From assembly GCF_009801115.1 (NCBI RefSeq), contig NZ_VTOL01000007.1, forward strand, positions 186,001 to 250,000: 64,000 nucleotides of DNA, read 5' to 3'. Below the pieces are notes generated by a model, which searched no databases, was not told the DNA's origin, and saw nothing but the letters and a program-made list of their open reading frames with translations. Each line of letters opens with the position of its first letter. Within the stretch, counting starts at the first letter, position 1. A program made the translations under genes and the position numbers. This document shows, piece by piece, positions 35,713-47,471 of this stretch. Origin of the DNA: Dyadobacter sp. 3J3. GTDB taxonomy: Bacteria; Bacteroidota; Bacteroidia; Cytophagales; Spirosomataceae.

Positions 35713-38016
35713 TTATTCTGCTGCTTTCTCTTCCGCAGGTTCTGCCAATTGCTGTTTTGCCTGATCTTCTTCAATCGTATCTGCCGGTTTTTGATCCGGC
35801 ACAAAAAGTTTAACCTTTAAAACATCTTCCAAAGTAACATTAAAAAACGCTTTATGAATATTTAAAGGCTCCTCATTCGGTTCCAGACATTTGATGTAAG
35901 TCCCGTCTTCCTGCATTTCGTAAGCATTGACGTTATCGAGCAAGCTGAAATACAGAATATGAATCGCTTCCTGCTTCACACGGATATCAACCAGTTTGAA
36001 TAATGATTCAATACGACGGTCAAAACTGCGGACCATTGCATCAGCACTACCTCCATAAACCAAAGGATCTCCGTTTTGATGGAAATAAAATATTCTTGAA
36101 TGCTCAAGGAAATCACCAACAAGAGATCGAACAGAAATATTTTCGCTCAGTCCTACTCTTCTTGGACGTAAACAGCACATACCGCGAACAATCAGACGAA
36201 TCGGAACGCCAGCTTTTGAAGCAGCATATAGCTCCTCAATAGTCTCTTTGTCTTCAAGTGAATTTATTTTGATACAAATCCCGCAAGGTAAACCCGCTTT
36301 TGCATTTTCCGCCTCTTTCTGAATCAGTTCGATCAGCTTCTTCCGCATATAACGCGGTGCTGTGATCAGATTCTGATATTCCGTTGGGCTCGAATGCCCG
36401 GTGATTACATTAAAGAACTCGGAAATATCCTGGGTGTATTCCTCGTTAGTTGTAAGTAATCCAGTATCAGTATATAATCTTGAAGTATCTTCATTGTAAT
36501 TTCCACTCGATAAATGCGCATAACGAAGTACCCGGTTTCCTTCATTACGAACGATTAAAAGAAGCTTTGTATGCGTTTTCAACTGACCAATACCATAAAT
36601 CACGAAACAACCCGCTTTTTGTAAACGCTGTGCTTCCTTGATATTATTTTCTTCGTCAAACCGCGCTTTTACTTCAAACAGAACGGCTACGTGTTTTCCG
36701 TTTTCTGCTGCATGAAGTAAGGCTTCTGTAACCCTTGAATTTTTCGCCAGACGATAAATCGTAAGTTTGATCGAAAGCACTTTTGGATCTTCCGCAGCCT
36801 GTTCCAGCAATTGGAGGACCGGTTCGAAATTGTTATAAGGATGATGTAAAAGAATATCTTTTTCTCTCATCGCCTCAAAAACATCAACTATTCTTTCTCT
36901 TTCCAATCCCAAAGGCGGTACTGGCGGATGTATTGGTGGAATCTGATCCTTGAATTCAGGATGACGGACAATCGCCCAAAGACAAGTATAATCTATAATT
37001 CCTTCTTCTTTGAAAACGTTATAGTCATCAATTTCCCAACGTTTTTTGATCAGGTTGAGCAAATCAGGATTGGCATCGGGTTCAATCGCAACACAAACGA
37101 CCCGGCCAAGACGACGGTTTTTTATTTTTTGTTTGATCTCATCAATAAAATCCGATTCCATATCATCACTTTCTTCCAAAGAAAAATCACCGTTACGGAT
37201 CAGTCTGAAAAGATTTGTGGATACGATATCGACGTTACGATACAATTTATAAATATGCGCTCTTACAATTTTTTCTATCGGCAAAAACAAAATTTCTTCC
37301 TCACGTTCAATAACATAAAATCTTGGAAGATTTAATGGAAGCTGAACAAAAGACAGCTTTTTGTCTTCCTCTGACGTAGAACCTTTGACCTGAGTAATGA
37401 CACCTAAAATCAAAACTTTTGCCAGCAAAACCGGGAAAGCATGGGTATAATCAAACAACATAGGTGTAAGCATCGGATAAACCGTACGCTCAAAATATTG
37501 TTCAATATCAGCAGTTTCCTCTTTTGCCAGATCTTCCATTCCGATAATCCGGAAGCCATGTTTTGCAAACTGCGGCAGAAGATTGGTGTAACATTCACTT
37601 TGCAGGCGTACATATTCCTGCAATTCCTTCATCAGCATTTTCCTGAAAGGAATTTCACGCAAACCGGAATAATCCACACGTTCTTTCCCGAAGTCAAGAT
37701 AATTATATAAACTTCCGAGACGAATTGTAAAAAATTCATCCAGATTGGAAGAAGTAATCGCCAGAAATTTCATTCTGTCAAAAAGATTTCTTTCCTCATT
37801 TGTCGCCTGATCCAATACCCGGTCGTTGAATTTAAGCCAGCTCAAATCTCTGCTGATGAAGTCACTTTGTTGAACCAAAGTATTCACCTTTTCTGCGGGA
37901 CTTACCAATTTTGTGTCGTCCATGGCTGTTTCTTTTGGGTTTTTGAAGTAGGAAAATAAGCTTGAAAGTCTCCCCTTTCTCTCCTGGTTGGTTATGGAAT
38001 CGGTATGGTCAGGCAT
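35713..38016 (-). CDS. ppk1: polyphosphate kinase 1
   Basis: A 767-residue PPK1 that makes polyphosphate from ATP. It has the four expected domains: the N domain (DFISRDLSWLKFNDRVLDQA), the head domain, and two phospholipase-D-like catalytic domains. One catalytic domain holds HPYNNFEPVLQLLEQ, AHLSSGNYNEDTSRLYTDTG and KTHTKLLLIVR with a catalytic His. The other holds FHQNGDPLVYGGSADAM and RIESLFKLVD. The N-terminus has an extra 30 residues before the usual start. The C-terminus ends in an acidic Glu/Ala-rich tail (about 740-767). Confidence 0.95.
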   Translation of the reverse strand: MPDHTDSITNQERKGRLSSLFSYFKNPKETAMDDTKLVSPAEKVNTLVQQSDFISRDLSWLKFNDRVLDQATNEERNLFDRMKFLAITSSNLDEFFTIRLGSLYNYLDFGKERVDYSGLREIPFRKMLMKELQEYVRLQSECYTNLLPQFAKHGFRIIGMEDLAKEETADIEQYFERTVYPMLTPMLFDYTHAFPVLLAKVLILGVITQVKGSTSEEDKKLSFVQLPLNLPRFYVIEREEEILFLPIEKIVRAHIYKLYRNVDIVSTNLFRLIRNGDFSLEESDDMESDFIDEIKQKIKNRRLGRVVCVAIEPDANPDLLNLIKKRWEIDDYNVFKEEGIIDYTCLWAIVRHPEFKDQIPPIHPPVPPLGLERERIVDVFEAMREKDILLHHPYNNFEPVLQLLEQAAEDPKVLSIKLTIYRLAKNSRVTEALLHAAENGKHVAVLFEVKARFDEENNIKEAQRLQKAGCFVIYGIGQLKTHTKLLLIVRNEGNRVLRYAHLSSGNYNEDTSRLYTDTGLLTTNEEYTQDISEFFNVITGHSSPTEYQNLITAPRYMRKKLIELIQKEAENAKAGLPCGICIKINSLEDKETIEELYAASKAGVPIRLIVRGMCCLRPRRVGLSENISVRSLVGDFLEHSRIFYFHQNGDPLVYGGSADAMVRSFDRRIESLFKLVDIRVKQEAIHILYFSLLDNVNAYEMQEDGTYIKCLEPNEEPLNIHKAFFNVTLEDVLKVKLFVPDQKPADTIEEDQAKQQLAEPAEEKAAE

Positions 38017-38127
38017 AATGTTTAAAAATTAGAACGATCCGTACAATCGTGAAGCACAAAATGCAACGAATCTGATTAAGTATTGTTTCTTGCTTGATGA
38101 AGTTTTTGTTAATTTTTTGACCTAAAA

Positions 38128-38163
38128 AAAACGGACGACTGAACATAGTCAGCCATCCGTTTT
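38128..38163 (-). terminator. gyrB terminator
   Basis: AAAACGGA/TCCGTTTT outer stem (38128-38135 with 38156-38163) and GACT/AGTC inner stem, with seven T on the minus strand side. It lies 25 bp past the gyrB stop. Confidence 0.85.
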
Positions 38164-38188
38164 AATAATTTTCGACGAGTGCTAACCG

Positions 38189-40159
<1,971 letters not shown>

Positions 40160-40166
40160 CTACGAT

Positions 40167-40207
40167 AAAAAGAGCCCCGTCAGAGGCTTTTTAAACATAC
40201 AAAGATA
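40167..40207 (-). promoter_or_regulatory. gyrB promoter element and leader hairpin
   Basis: TATCTTTG on the minus strand (40200-40207, TAnnTTTG). A terminator-like hairpin AAAAAGCC ... GGCTCTTTTT follows at the 5' end of the predicted mRNA (about 40167-40192), then a short leader to the ATG. No clear -33 element. Confidence 0.45.
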
Positions 40208-40419
40208 CGATTTTTTTGCTCGATAACCTACCCAATTTTAATATTGATGCCCGTAAAATTTCGATATTTCTGCTATAATATCGGTGTCCCTTGTTAATGG
40301 AATTATTATAAAACTAAAACGAATAGAATAATTCGTTTCTTCGATCACCAAGTCAGAAAAAAAAACTTTTTAGCCTCGCTATTCAAAAAAAATATCAAAA
40401 CCGAGCGGGATAAATATCC

Positions 40420-42057
40420 CTAAAAACGGAGCGTTTGAGTCGTCCAGATAAAATGATTATTATTGAACAATCCAATCTTGTAAATACCAGCAGGGAAATT
40501 TTCTATTAAAAAATCAGCTTTAAAGCCTGGTTTGGACAATTTTCCCGTACTCACAAATTCCAGAATACCTGAATGTTGGCGCCGCGCCGGCAACCAGTAT
40601 CCAATCCTGTCTCCACTTTTAAGGTAAATAAATGTATTGCCCGTTAGCTTGTCATTTTCAATAATTTGTAACTGATGATGATAAGTGCCACTTGCATCCT
40701 CATTAACTATTGCCTCCTGAGAAAAATTCAAATCGGAAGATATCCCCTTTAACGAATCCGGTTGTGCGACATTCTTAAAGTTATCATTCATTTTACAAAC
40801 TCCGGCGGCAACGATTTCCTGATAGGTTTCTTGAATATTTAGATTTAGCTGCTCAACATAATCTAACATTATACCATGATTAATCCAATTCGATTCGTCC
40901 GCTACAAGCCAGTTTTTCCGATACTGAATATCCGTATTATATGTGAAGTAGCTTAGAGCATTAAATAAAACTGCAAAGACAATAAAAAGTGCTGCAATCT
41001 TATTTCTAGCGCGTGTATTTACAAAAGAAAGTATTACAATATATACCCAGCACAAAACATACGGAGCGTAGTGCTGATAGCGCGCAGCGAGTAATGTTTC
41101 AATTCCCGCCCAGCTTCTTGACACACTTACCAATGTTCCGGTGATTCCCAGAAATAAAACATTCCCCAGCAGCATTTTATCAAACCCATTTAGGAACGGC
41201 ATCGACTTTAAGCGTGATATCCTTAACTTTGGAATCAGATATATAGCTAGAATCAATATCATCACAGCACCAAGCAGAACAGCGGCGTTTACATCCAACG
41301 TCCTGATTCTGGTAAGGGATCCAAAAAAAGCAAAGAAGGACATGATCAGTCGGACAGGATCCGAAAAACTTTTTCCAAAATCAGCATTCTGACCTTTTTC
41401 AAAATCCCAGAAATAGATTAACCCAACTAGAAGCCAGACTCCTGCCCAGACTAGCGCTGTACGATTTCTTCGATCCAGCAATGCAAGCGTAATTCCGATA
41501 AAGAAACTAAAAATGCCATTGCCGTGGGTAAATGTTGCAATAACTGCAATCAAAATTGCCCAGTTATATTTATTCTTAGAACATAAATAAGTCAGGAGGG
41601 AAAACCAGAAAACGATCACAGATTGCTGCAAAATACTGATCGACCAGGTTACATTATCAGTATATTGAGGTTGTAAAAAAATAAAAGGAATCGCAATAAA
41701 CATCCACACCGGCAACTTAAAATGCCTGAACCCTTCCCAAAAAAACCACAAATTTCCAATCCACAGAAGATTCCCTATTATAATTAAAGTTTTCCAATTG
41801 ATTGCTCCTTCGATTTTATAGTCAAGAAGCGTAAGTAGTCTTGGAAAAAGAATACGGTGCTCATTATGCTGTTTCATTAGTATAGCAAGCTTCTCCCAGA
41901 ATCCATCCACTTCCTGAATCCATAAAACAGTTTTCAGTAATTGAAAATCATCCGCGAAAAATAAATGAGCAGAATTGGAGATGGCATATATCAGATATAA
42001 TATAATGGGCAGAAAAATGGCAAAAATTACAGGAATTGATCTTCCGTATTTACTCAT
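40420..42057 (-). CDS. polytopic GT-C-like membrane protein of unknown function
   Basis: A 545-residue protein with about ten membrane helices in residues 1-370 and a soluble C-terminal domain of about 170 residues. The first extracytoplasmic loop carries an acidic FFADDFQLLKTVLW, placed like the catalytic acids of GT-C glycosyltransferases (PMT/ArnT type). I do not know a named family for it. The C-terminal domain has a beta character (NFPAGIYKIGLFNNNHFIW). It is a single gene with its own promoter candidate at 42113-42120. Confidence 0.65.
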   Translation of the reverse strand: MSKYGRSIPVIFAIFLPIILYLIYAISNSAHLFFADDFQLLKTVLWIQEVDGFWEKLAILMKQHNEHRILFPRLLTLLDYKIEGAINWKTLIIIGNLLWIGNLWFFWEGFRHFKLPVWMFIAIPFIFLQPQYTDNVTWSISILQQSVIVFWFSLLTYLCSKNKYNWAILIAVIATFTHGNGIFSFFIGITLALLDRRNRTALVWAGVWLLVGLIYFWDFEKGQNADFGKSFSDPVRLIMSFFAFFGSLTRIRTLDVNAAVLLGAVMILILAIYLIPKLRISRLKSMPFLNGFDKMLLGNVLFLGITGTLVSVSRSWAGIETLLAARYQHYAPYVLCWVYIVILSFVNTRARNKIAALFIVFAVLFNALSYFTYNTDIQYRKNWLVADESNWINHGIMLDYVEQLNLNIQETYQEIVAAGVCKMNDNFKNVAQPDSLKGISSDLNFSQEAIVNEDASGTYHHQLQIIENDKLTGNTFIYLKSGDRIGYWLPARRQHSGILEFVSTGKLSKPGFKADFLIENFPAGIYKIGLFNNNHFIWTTQTLRF

Positions 42058-42112
42058 ACTGTTTGTGATGTTTTGTAATGCAAGTTTAAACTTACCATAA
42101 GTACTGAAAGGC

Positions 42113-42120
42113 CAAATTTA
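42113..42120 (-). promoter_or_regulatory. candidate -7 element of the GT-C-like gene
   Basis: TAAATTTG on the minus strand, matching TAnnTTTG, 56 bp before the start codon. Confidence 0.4.
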
Positions 42121-42175
42121 AGCAATGATTTAGTTTTAATATCAGATAACCCCAAACCAGAATAAATCCTATGCG

Positions 42176-42208
42176 AAAAAGAGGATGAGTTTGACTCATC
42201 CTCTTTTT
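42176..42208 (-). terminator. terminator of the PVC-cytochrome gene
   Basis: A perfect 15-bp stem (42176-42190 with 42194-42208), loop TTG, T-rich on both ends. Confidence 0.9.
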
Positions 42209-42255
42209 TTTAAATTGTATTCCGCAAGATTTAATTATGAGCTAATCTGGTTCCA

Positions 42256-45200
42256 TTATTTCTCCATTGCATGTTCCTTTAACAACTGGCCTGGTGAATA
42301 AAAATCCTTTTTGCTCTCTGTCAATTTCCTTATTTTCTGAACCTTATCCGGCAAAATGGCAGGTCCTTTATTTCCAAAAGAATTTCTCACATAAGTCAAA
42401 ACGGCTGCTACCTCATCATCATTCAACAAACCGCCAAACGGTGTCATTGGAACCTGCCCGGGATATTTTTTACCATTAACATCAATAGGACCAAGCAGTC
42501 CTTTTAATACAATTTTGATTAAACGGTCATCATTTCCCATTACCCATTTATTACCAGTAAGTGGTGGAAAACCGGAAGCTTCCAGTCCTTTTCCATCAGG
42601 TTGGTGGCATGTAGTACAATAGCCATCCTTGGCATAAATTATTTTCCCCTGATTAAAAAGAGCAAGCTCATTTCCTTTCAAACCAGAATTCGAAACTACT
42701 TCTTTTTCCTTTTTGACATTTTCACCTTTCAAATGGGCAACTGCGGCATCATAAGCATGAATTGACCACTCATCTAAGGGCTTTTTCCTGGCTTCTGCCA
42801 AAATAGGCAAACCTTTTTCTTTGCCAATCCATGAAGCAGCAACAATCGCAGCCAAACGAACCCGGCTGTTTTCATCCTGCGCTGCCTGCATCAGCAAATT
42901 CGCCTGATCAGAAACCTGGTGCCCGGTATAACGTACCACTGTAACGGCGGCAGCTCTGGCGTGATAATCTTTCGCTTTCAAAACCTGTTTCAAAAGTTTC
43001 TGATCAACCTTATCCATACCCCAGCTAACCCAAAGCCCTTCTAAAAGATGGTGTTCATATTTTGGATCTTTTTTATCCAGTCCATTCACCCAAACTGTAA
43101 GTTTTGATAAAACCTGAGTCACATCTCTTCCTCTCAATTCGCGGCGCGTTCTATATCGGGAACGGTATTCAGGAAGTTTCAGATTTTCAAAAAGTTCTTC
43201 GATACTTGCTCCATCAATTTTCGCAGGTTTAACCAACGGTCTCGACGGGTAAGTAATCCGGTAAACACGTCCGTGCGAATGATCACGCAAAGGATCGCGT
43301 GCATTGTGCTGCATGTGACCGATCAGGATATTGTGCCAGTCGATCACATAAAGTGAGCCATCAGGAGCAAATTCCATATCAACCGGACGGAAATTTTTAT
43401 CTTCACTAACTAACAAATCCTGTCTGTGGTGACTGGCATAACCCGTTCCGTCATCTGTCAAAGTATGTTCTTTTGTTCCCAAAAATCCGATCGTATTATT
43501 GATCAGGAAATCTCCCTGAATATTGTCAGGAAAATGACGGCTTGACACAAATTCCAAACCGGATGTCGGACGTACTTTATGTGCTTCTTCAATCAATGTA
43601 GGGCCTTTGTGCGTGAACTCTCCATATCTTGGCAATACCGATCCCGGCATCATCCAGCGAACATCCGGGCCAGAAGTTTCCGCAAAAAATGGTTGTCCCC
43701 AATCATCAAACGCAATTCCCCAGGGATTAGGAATAGAAAGCTGAGCAGTCCGTTCCAGTTTATGAAGTTGTGGCGCATAACGGTAAAAGCCACCATTTGT
43801 CGCACGAACTGGTCCGTAGGAAGTTTCAACATTGGTATGCAAAAACACACCTTCGCCAGAATAAATCGCTCCCGAAGGATCGACTGTAAATGCGTGACTG
43901 TTATGGTGCGTGTCATGATCATCAAAACCGCTTAAAAGAATTTCGCTTTTGTCCGCTTTTCCATCACCATCGGTATCCATCAGGATTTTCAGGTTTGTAC
44001 CCTGCGAAACATAAACGCCTTCTTTGGCAATTTCGAATCCAAGCGGAAGATGCAGGCCATCTGCAAAAACAGTCTGTTTGTCCGCCTTTCCATCATTGTT
44101 AGTATCTTCCAGAATAATGATTTTATCATTAGGTTTCGAATCTCCCGGCTTGTAATGCGGGTAACTTGGCATGGTTGCAATCCAAAGTCTTCCTTTGTTA
44201 TCAAATGACATTTGCATGGGTTTTGCCAAATCCGGAAATTCCTCTTCCGAAGCAAAAAGATCGATTTTATAACCTTCCGGTACTTTGAGTTTTGCAAGCG
44301 CATCAGCTCCGTACAAGTATGTCAAACTTCCGTTTTTCTCAGGATTGAAATTGGTTTTAACCGGAGGTAATGCGGAAGTATTTTTATCCGCCACAGCCAG
44401 GTCCATCTTTTCACCTTTGGATGCAGCCAGCCAGACAGCCTGATCACGGATATCGGTTAATTCACGAATTTTCTGGATTTCGGCAGGATAATTGTCCTGT
44501 CCAAAAGGATTGTAGCGACGACCATAGACGTGAACGCCATTAGGAATTTTGATATCATTATGCCACATCCAGTTTTTTTCCAAAACTGCGGCGTCAACCA
44601 GTTTCCGGTTTACTTCTGCCTTTGGTTTTACATTCCCAAAAAGCTGATCTGACAACAATAATCCCAATTTTTCATAACCTGCCGCGGTAAGTTGAGAACC
44701 ATCAATGGTTAACGGCTCCGTGGTAGTGTCATACCATTTTTGAGATGGAGTGAAAGCATCGACATACAAGACTTTATTTTGATCCGCCACTTCTTTCATC
44801 GCTTTTGCATAAAGTGCAATGTTGACGTTTTCTTTCTTCCCGTTTGGCAGATCCATTTTGGCAGACAAATCTTCAAAAGCAATCGGTGAAACCAACGCCA
44901 ATTGCGGAGCCGTAACTCCATTGTATTTTTGGCTTAATGTATATTTTACAAAAGCATCCAGTTCAGCTTTGTAATTCGCAACACCTTGTGGGCCGTTAAA
45001 AGATTCATTATAACCGAAAAAGGCAATAATAATATCCGTTTTCAAACGGGTAAGCCATTGATCCGGCGTTTCGAAGTGACCTTCACTTTGGGAATTATTA
45101 GCAAGTTCCGTCTGGAATTTTTCTGCTCCTGGAAACGCCCAGGGAAGGTTACGACTTGCATGTGGACGAAAACCAGGGGTATCACCGCCATCACACATAT

Positions 45201-45426
45201 TGCGGATGTAAAGCGTACTATCAGGATACCGTACCTGCATTTCAGTTTCGAAAGAACCGTAATTCATCATGCGCGATCCCAGATTATTGCCGATCAGCAT
45301 AATATGAGATCCTTTTTTAATTTTTAGCGTATTCGATTCACTGAACTGAAAAGCGCTGAAAGCAATGATAGCCAACGAGAAAAAGATGACTGAAACATTG
45401 AAACTTATTTTTCGGGGTTTAGACAT
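42256..45426 (-). CDS. PVC-type heme-binding dehydrogenase-like protein: SGNH, propeller, HEAT, cytochrome c
   Basis: A 1056-residue exported protein with four parts. Residues 1-30 are a signal sequence. An SGNH-like domain (about 40-265) follows. It keeps FFGYNES (136-142), but where the nucleophile should be it reads IGNNLGS, and the late block is DGSQL rather than D-x-x-H, so it is probably inactive. Then comes a PVC-type propeller (about 370-740, with FDNKGRLWIATMPSYPHYKP and DTDGDGKADK Ca-like loops). A helical HEAT-like stretch (about 770-900) and a C-terminal cytochrome c complete it, with heme motif CTTCH at 937-941 and a likely ligand Met994. The family is known from sugar-utilisation loci. 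It follows the ThuA gene by 78 bp. Confidence 0.85.
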   Translation of the reverse strand: MSKPRKISFNVSVIFFSLAIIAFSAFQFSESNTLKIKKGSHIMLIGNNLGSRMMNYGSFETEMQVRYPDSTLYIRNMCDGGDTPGFRPHASRNLPWAFPGAEKFQTELANNSQSEGHFETPDQWLTRLKTDIIIAFFGYNESFNGPQGVANYKAELDAFVKYTLSQKYNGVTAPQLALVSPIAFEDLSAKMDLPNGKKENVNIALYAKAMKEVADQNKVLYVDAFTPSQKWYDTTTEPLTIDGSQLTAAGYEKLGLLLSDQLFGNVKPKAEVNRKLVDAAVLEKNWMWHNDIKIPNGVHVYGRRYNPFGQDNYPAEIQKIRELTDIRDQAVWLAASKGEKMDLAVADKNTSALPPVKTNFNPEKNGSLTYLYGADALAKLKVPEGYKIDLFASEEEFPDLAKPMQMSFDNKGRLWIATMPSYPHYKPGDSKPNDKIIILEDTNNDGKADKQTVFADGLHLPLGFEIAKEGVYVSQGTNLKILMDTDGDGKADKSEILLSGFDDHDTHHNSHAFTVDPSGAIYSGEGVFLHTNVETSYGPVRATNGGFYRYAPQLHKLERTAQLSIPNPWGIAFDDWGQPFFAETSGPDVRWMMPGSVLPRYGEFTHKGPTLIEEAHKVRPTSGLEFVSSRHFPDNIQGDFLINNTIGFLGTKEHTLTDDGTGYASHHRQDLLVSEDKNFRPVDMEFAPDGSLYVIDWHNILIGHMQHNARDPLRDHSHGRVYRITYPSRPLVKPAKIDGASIEELFENLKLPEYRSRYRTRRELRGRDVTQVLSKLTVWVNGLDKKDPKYEHHLLEGLWVSWGMDKVDQKLLKQVLKAKDYHARAAAVTVVRYTGHQVSDQANLLMQAAQDENSRVRLAAIVAASWIGKEKGLPILAEARKKPLDEWSIHAYDAAVAHLKGENVKKEKEVVSNSGLKGNELALFNQGKIIYAKDGYCTTCHQPDGKGLEASGFPPLTGNKWVMGNDDRLIKIVLKGLLGPIDVNGKKYPGQVPMTPFGGLLNDDEVAAVLTYVRNSFGNKGPAILPDKVQKIRKLTESKKDFYSPGQLLKEHAMEK

Positions 45427-45504
45427 TTTGATTTTTGATAATGATTCAAAAATTTAAGAAAGGTTAGGCTGTGCCAGGGAGTACTCGGCATTGGGCAGAG
45501 TGTA

Positions 45505-46383
45505 CTATTTCGCTTCTCGGTAAGGAACGTTGATATCAATTTTGCCTTTCCAGGTTTTTGGTACTTTCTGACCTAATTCCCAGTGAATTGCATTGATTAT
45601 TAAATGCTGAAAAGGTTCAAGTTTGAAGTCGTCAGGATGGCCCATGGTTGTCATGAAAACCTTTCCACCAAAAGAATTGGTACCTGTCCAGGCAACCGGA
45701 TTTTCGATTGCTTCTTTATCAGGATTAACAGATTTTCCCATCAAAAGCCAGGTAGAACCTTTGGTCGGATAATCAGGCAAAACGCGGTACAACCATGAAC
45801 GCACATGGAAATTTGGAGAAACACCGGTAAGGATCGGATTATTTGCTTGTGCAGCAATGACAGAAACATCGGTACTGCTGTTGTGCCCATAATGCGTGTG
45901 AGCCGCTTTTCCACCCCAGCCCGGAGGCGCGTTCAGGGCAAATTCGCCGAAGGCGTTCCATTTTTCATTCTCATCTCCTTTTGGATAATTGAATGCGTGC
46001 GTTGTGGTACGGAAACCCATAACCGGTTTTCCGGTTTTCAGATAAGCTTCAATATGCGCAAGCTGCTCTTTGGGTAATTGACGCCAGCGAAGATAAAAAA
46101 CAACCAGATCCGCATCTTTCAATACTTCCAGACCAGGAATATCTTTTTCTGCATTGTGATCAGGATAAGCTTTCAGAACGATCGTCCGCATACCGTAGTT
46201 TTTTTCAAGCTCGGCAGCAACCAAAGGCAAAGTTGCTTCACCGCTATACTCATGATCGCCTGTTACAAACACAACGAGCGGCTTTTTGTCCTTACCAGGC
46301 TTCGTCTCAGAAGCAAATGCAGTAATGGAAATGCAGCAAATAACTGCGCAAAGGATAAGGAATAAACGGGGTTTTAACATCAT
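45505..46383 (-). CDS. ThuA-domain secreted protein
   Basis: A 292-residue exported protein (signal 1-25, SITAFASE). It has a ThuA (trehalose-utilisation-like, class I GATase-like fold) domain, with VVFVTGDHEYSGEATLPLVA, FRTTTHAFNYPKG, HTHYGHNSS and VFMTTMGHPDDF. Members sit next to PVC-type cytochromes, DUF1080 hydrolases and sugar oxidoreductases, pointing to a carbohydrate pathway. The activity here is unproven. It is transcribed toward the propeller-cytochrome gene. Confidence 0.88.
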   Translation of the reverse strand: MMLKPRLFLILCAVICCISITAFASETKPGKDKKPLVVFVTGDHEYSGEATLPLVAAELEKNYGMRTIVLKAYPDHNAEKDIPGLEVLKDADLVVFYLRWRQLPKEQLAHIEAYLKTGKPVMGFRTTTHAFNYPKGDENEKWNAFGEFALNAPPGWGGKAAHTHYGHNSSTDVSVIAAQANNPILTGVSPNFHVRSWLYRVLPDYPTKGSTWLLMGKSVNPDKEAIENPVAWTGTNSFGGKVFMTTMGHPDDFKLEPFQHLIINAIHWELGQKVPKTWKGKIDINVPYREAK

Positions 46384-46579
46384 ACTTCGATTTGTATCCA
46401 GTGGTTTAGTCCATGGAAATCTTATGAAAGAAAAGATTGAAAATGCTTAACTGGTTAAGGCCAAAAACGCGAAAATCTACCGTTTGAAAACCGTATTTTA
46501 AACCACACTGTTAAGGTTTTGCAAGTAAGACTTTTTTGTCCAACTTTTCCCTTACTTAATCATAAAACAAACGAAAGTA

Positions 46580-47332
46580 TTAGTGCAGAAATTTCAGGCC
46601 TAAGGTTATTTCAATACGTGACAACTCTTCAAAATCTTCCCTTGAAAGCTTGATTGCCTCCGTTTGTCCGGCCATTTTTTTTCTGAATTTGTAGGAAGTT
46701 CCCAGGTAACAGGCACCTGAAAGATTCAGGGCCAGATGGTCACCCAGTTTTTGTTCAAGTCCAAGACTAACAGCCCAACCCGTTGCGCTGCCTTTTAGTG
46801 TAAAATCTTCACCGTAGGCTCTTGCACTGTTTTTGTAGGATTGATACCCCATAGCAAATCCTGCCAAAACAGAGGTTTTCCCATTTTCAAACGGCGACTG
46901 ATACACGATTGACGGACCGATAAACTGAATGGAAACATCATCTTTAAAATCTGTATTGTATTCACCCTTACTCTTATAAAAATTGTATTTCAACCCTAAA
47001 CCCACATGTGGCCAGAGAAATTTGTGAGCGTCCGCTCCTATTGAAAAGCCGGTTTTTAATTCTTTCAAATATCTCGAATAAGGAGTATCCGAACGGGTTC
47101 CGGCATTTGGCAAACGATAACTGTAACCGCCATTCAATCCAAAACTCCACAAAGACTGAGGTTTTATACTATTAGGTTTGGGTAAAGAATCCGTTTGAAC
47201 CGGCACTGAGTTTTCAACAGAATCAGATTCAACTTTCAAAGAATATCCTTCTGCTGTTTTAATTTCACGTGCGTTTGTACAGGCTGGGATCAGACAAAAT
47301 AAAAAGAAGAAAGCAGCTATATATTTATTCAT
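46580..47332 (-). CDS. outer-membrane beta-barrel-like protein
   Basis: A 250-residue exported protein. The N-terminus (MNKYIAAFFFLFCLIPACTN) is either a lipobox (LIPAC) or a signal peptidase I signal ending TNA; I cannot decide. From about residue 60 it has alternating amphipathic strands with small loops (LWSFGLNGGYSYRLP, VGLGLKYNFYKSKGEYNTD, KLGDHLALNLSGACYLG), suggesting an eight-stranded barrel. It lies 139 bp downstream of the VCBS gene on the same strand, with a TAnnTTTG element upstream. Confidence 0.65.
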   Translation of the reverse strand: MNKYIAAFFFLFCLIPACTNAREIKTAEGYSLKVESDSVENSVPVQTDSLPKPNSIKPQSLWSFGLNGGYSYRLPNAGTRSDTPYSRYLKELKTGFSIGADAHKFLWPHVGLGLKYNFYKSKGEYNTDFKDDVSIQFIGPSIVYQSPFENGKTSVLAGFAMGYQSYKNSARAYGEDFTLKGSATGWAVSLGLEQKLGDHLALNLSGACYLGTSYKFRKKMAGQTEAIKLSREDFEELSRIEITLGLKFLH

Positions 47333-47405
47333 TTATAATTTCCGGACAATTGTTTTCGAATTCACCAGCTACATTCCAGAGTACAGGTTTGCGAGCTAGT
47401 GAATT

Positions 47406-47413
47406 CAAAGATA
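47406..47413 (-). promoter_or_regulatory. candidate -7 element of the barrel gene
   Basis: TATCTTTG on the minus strand, matching TAnnTTTG, 74 bp before the start codon. The following genes may be read from here. Confidence 0.4.
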
Positions 47414-47471
47414 CAATTAATACTTTATGGCGGGTAAATCCTCTAATGCAAAAACCATTTTACGAATTGAC

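Noticed and set aside
46523..46557. Terminator between the ThuA and barrel genes
   Set aside because: Only a 7-bp stem with a 21-nt loop and no useful T-run; the genes may be read as one unit.
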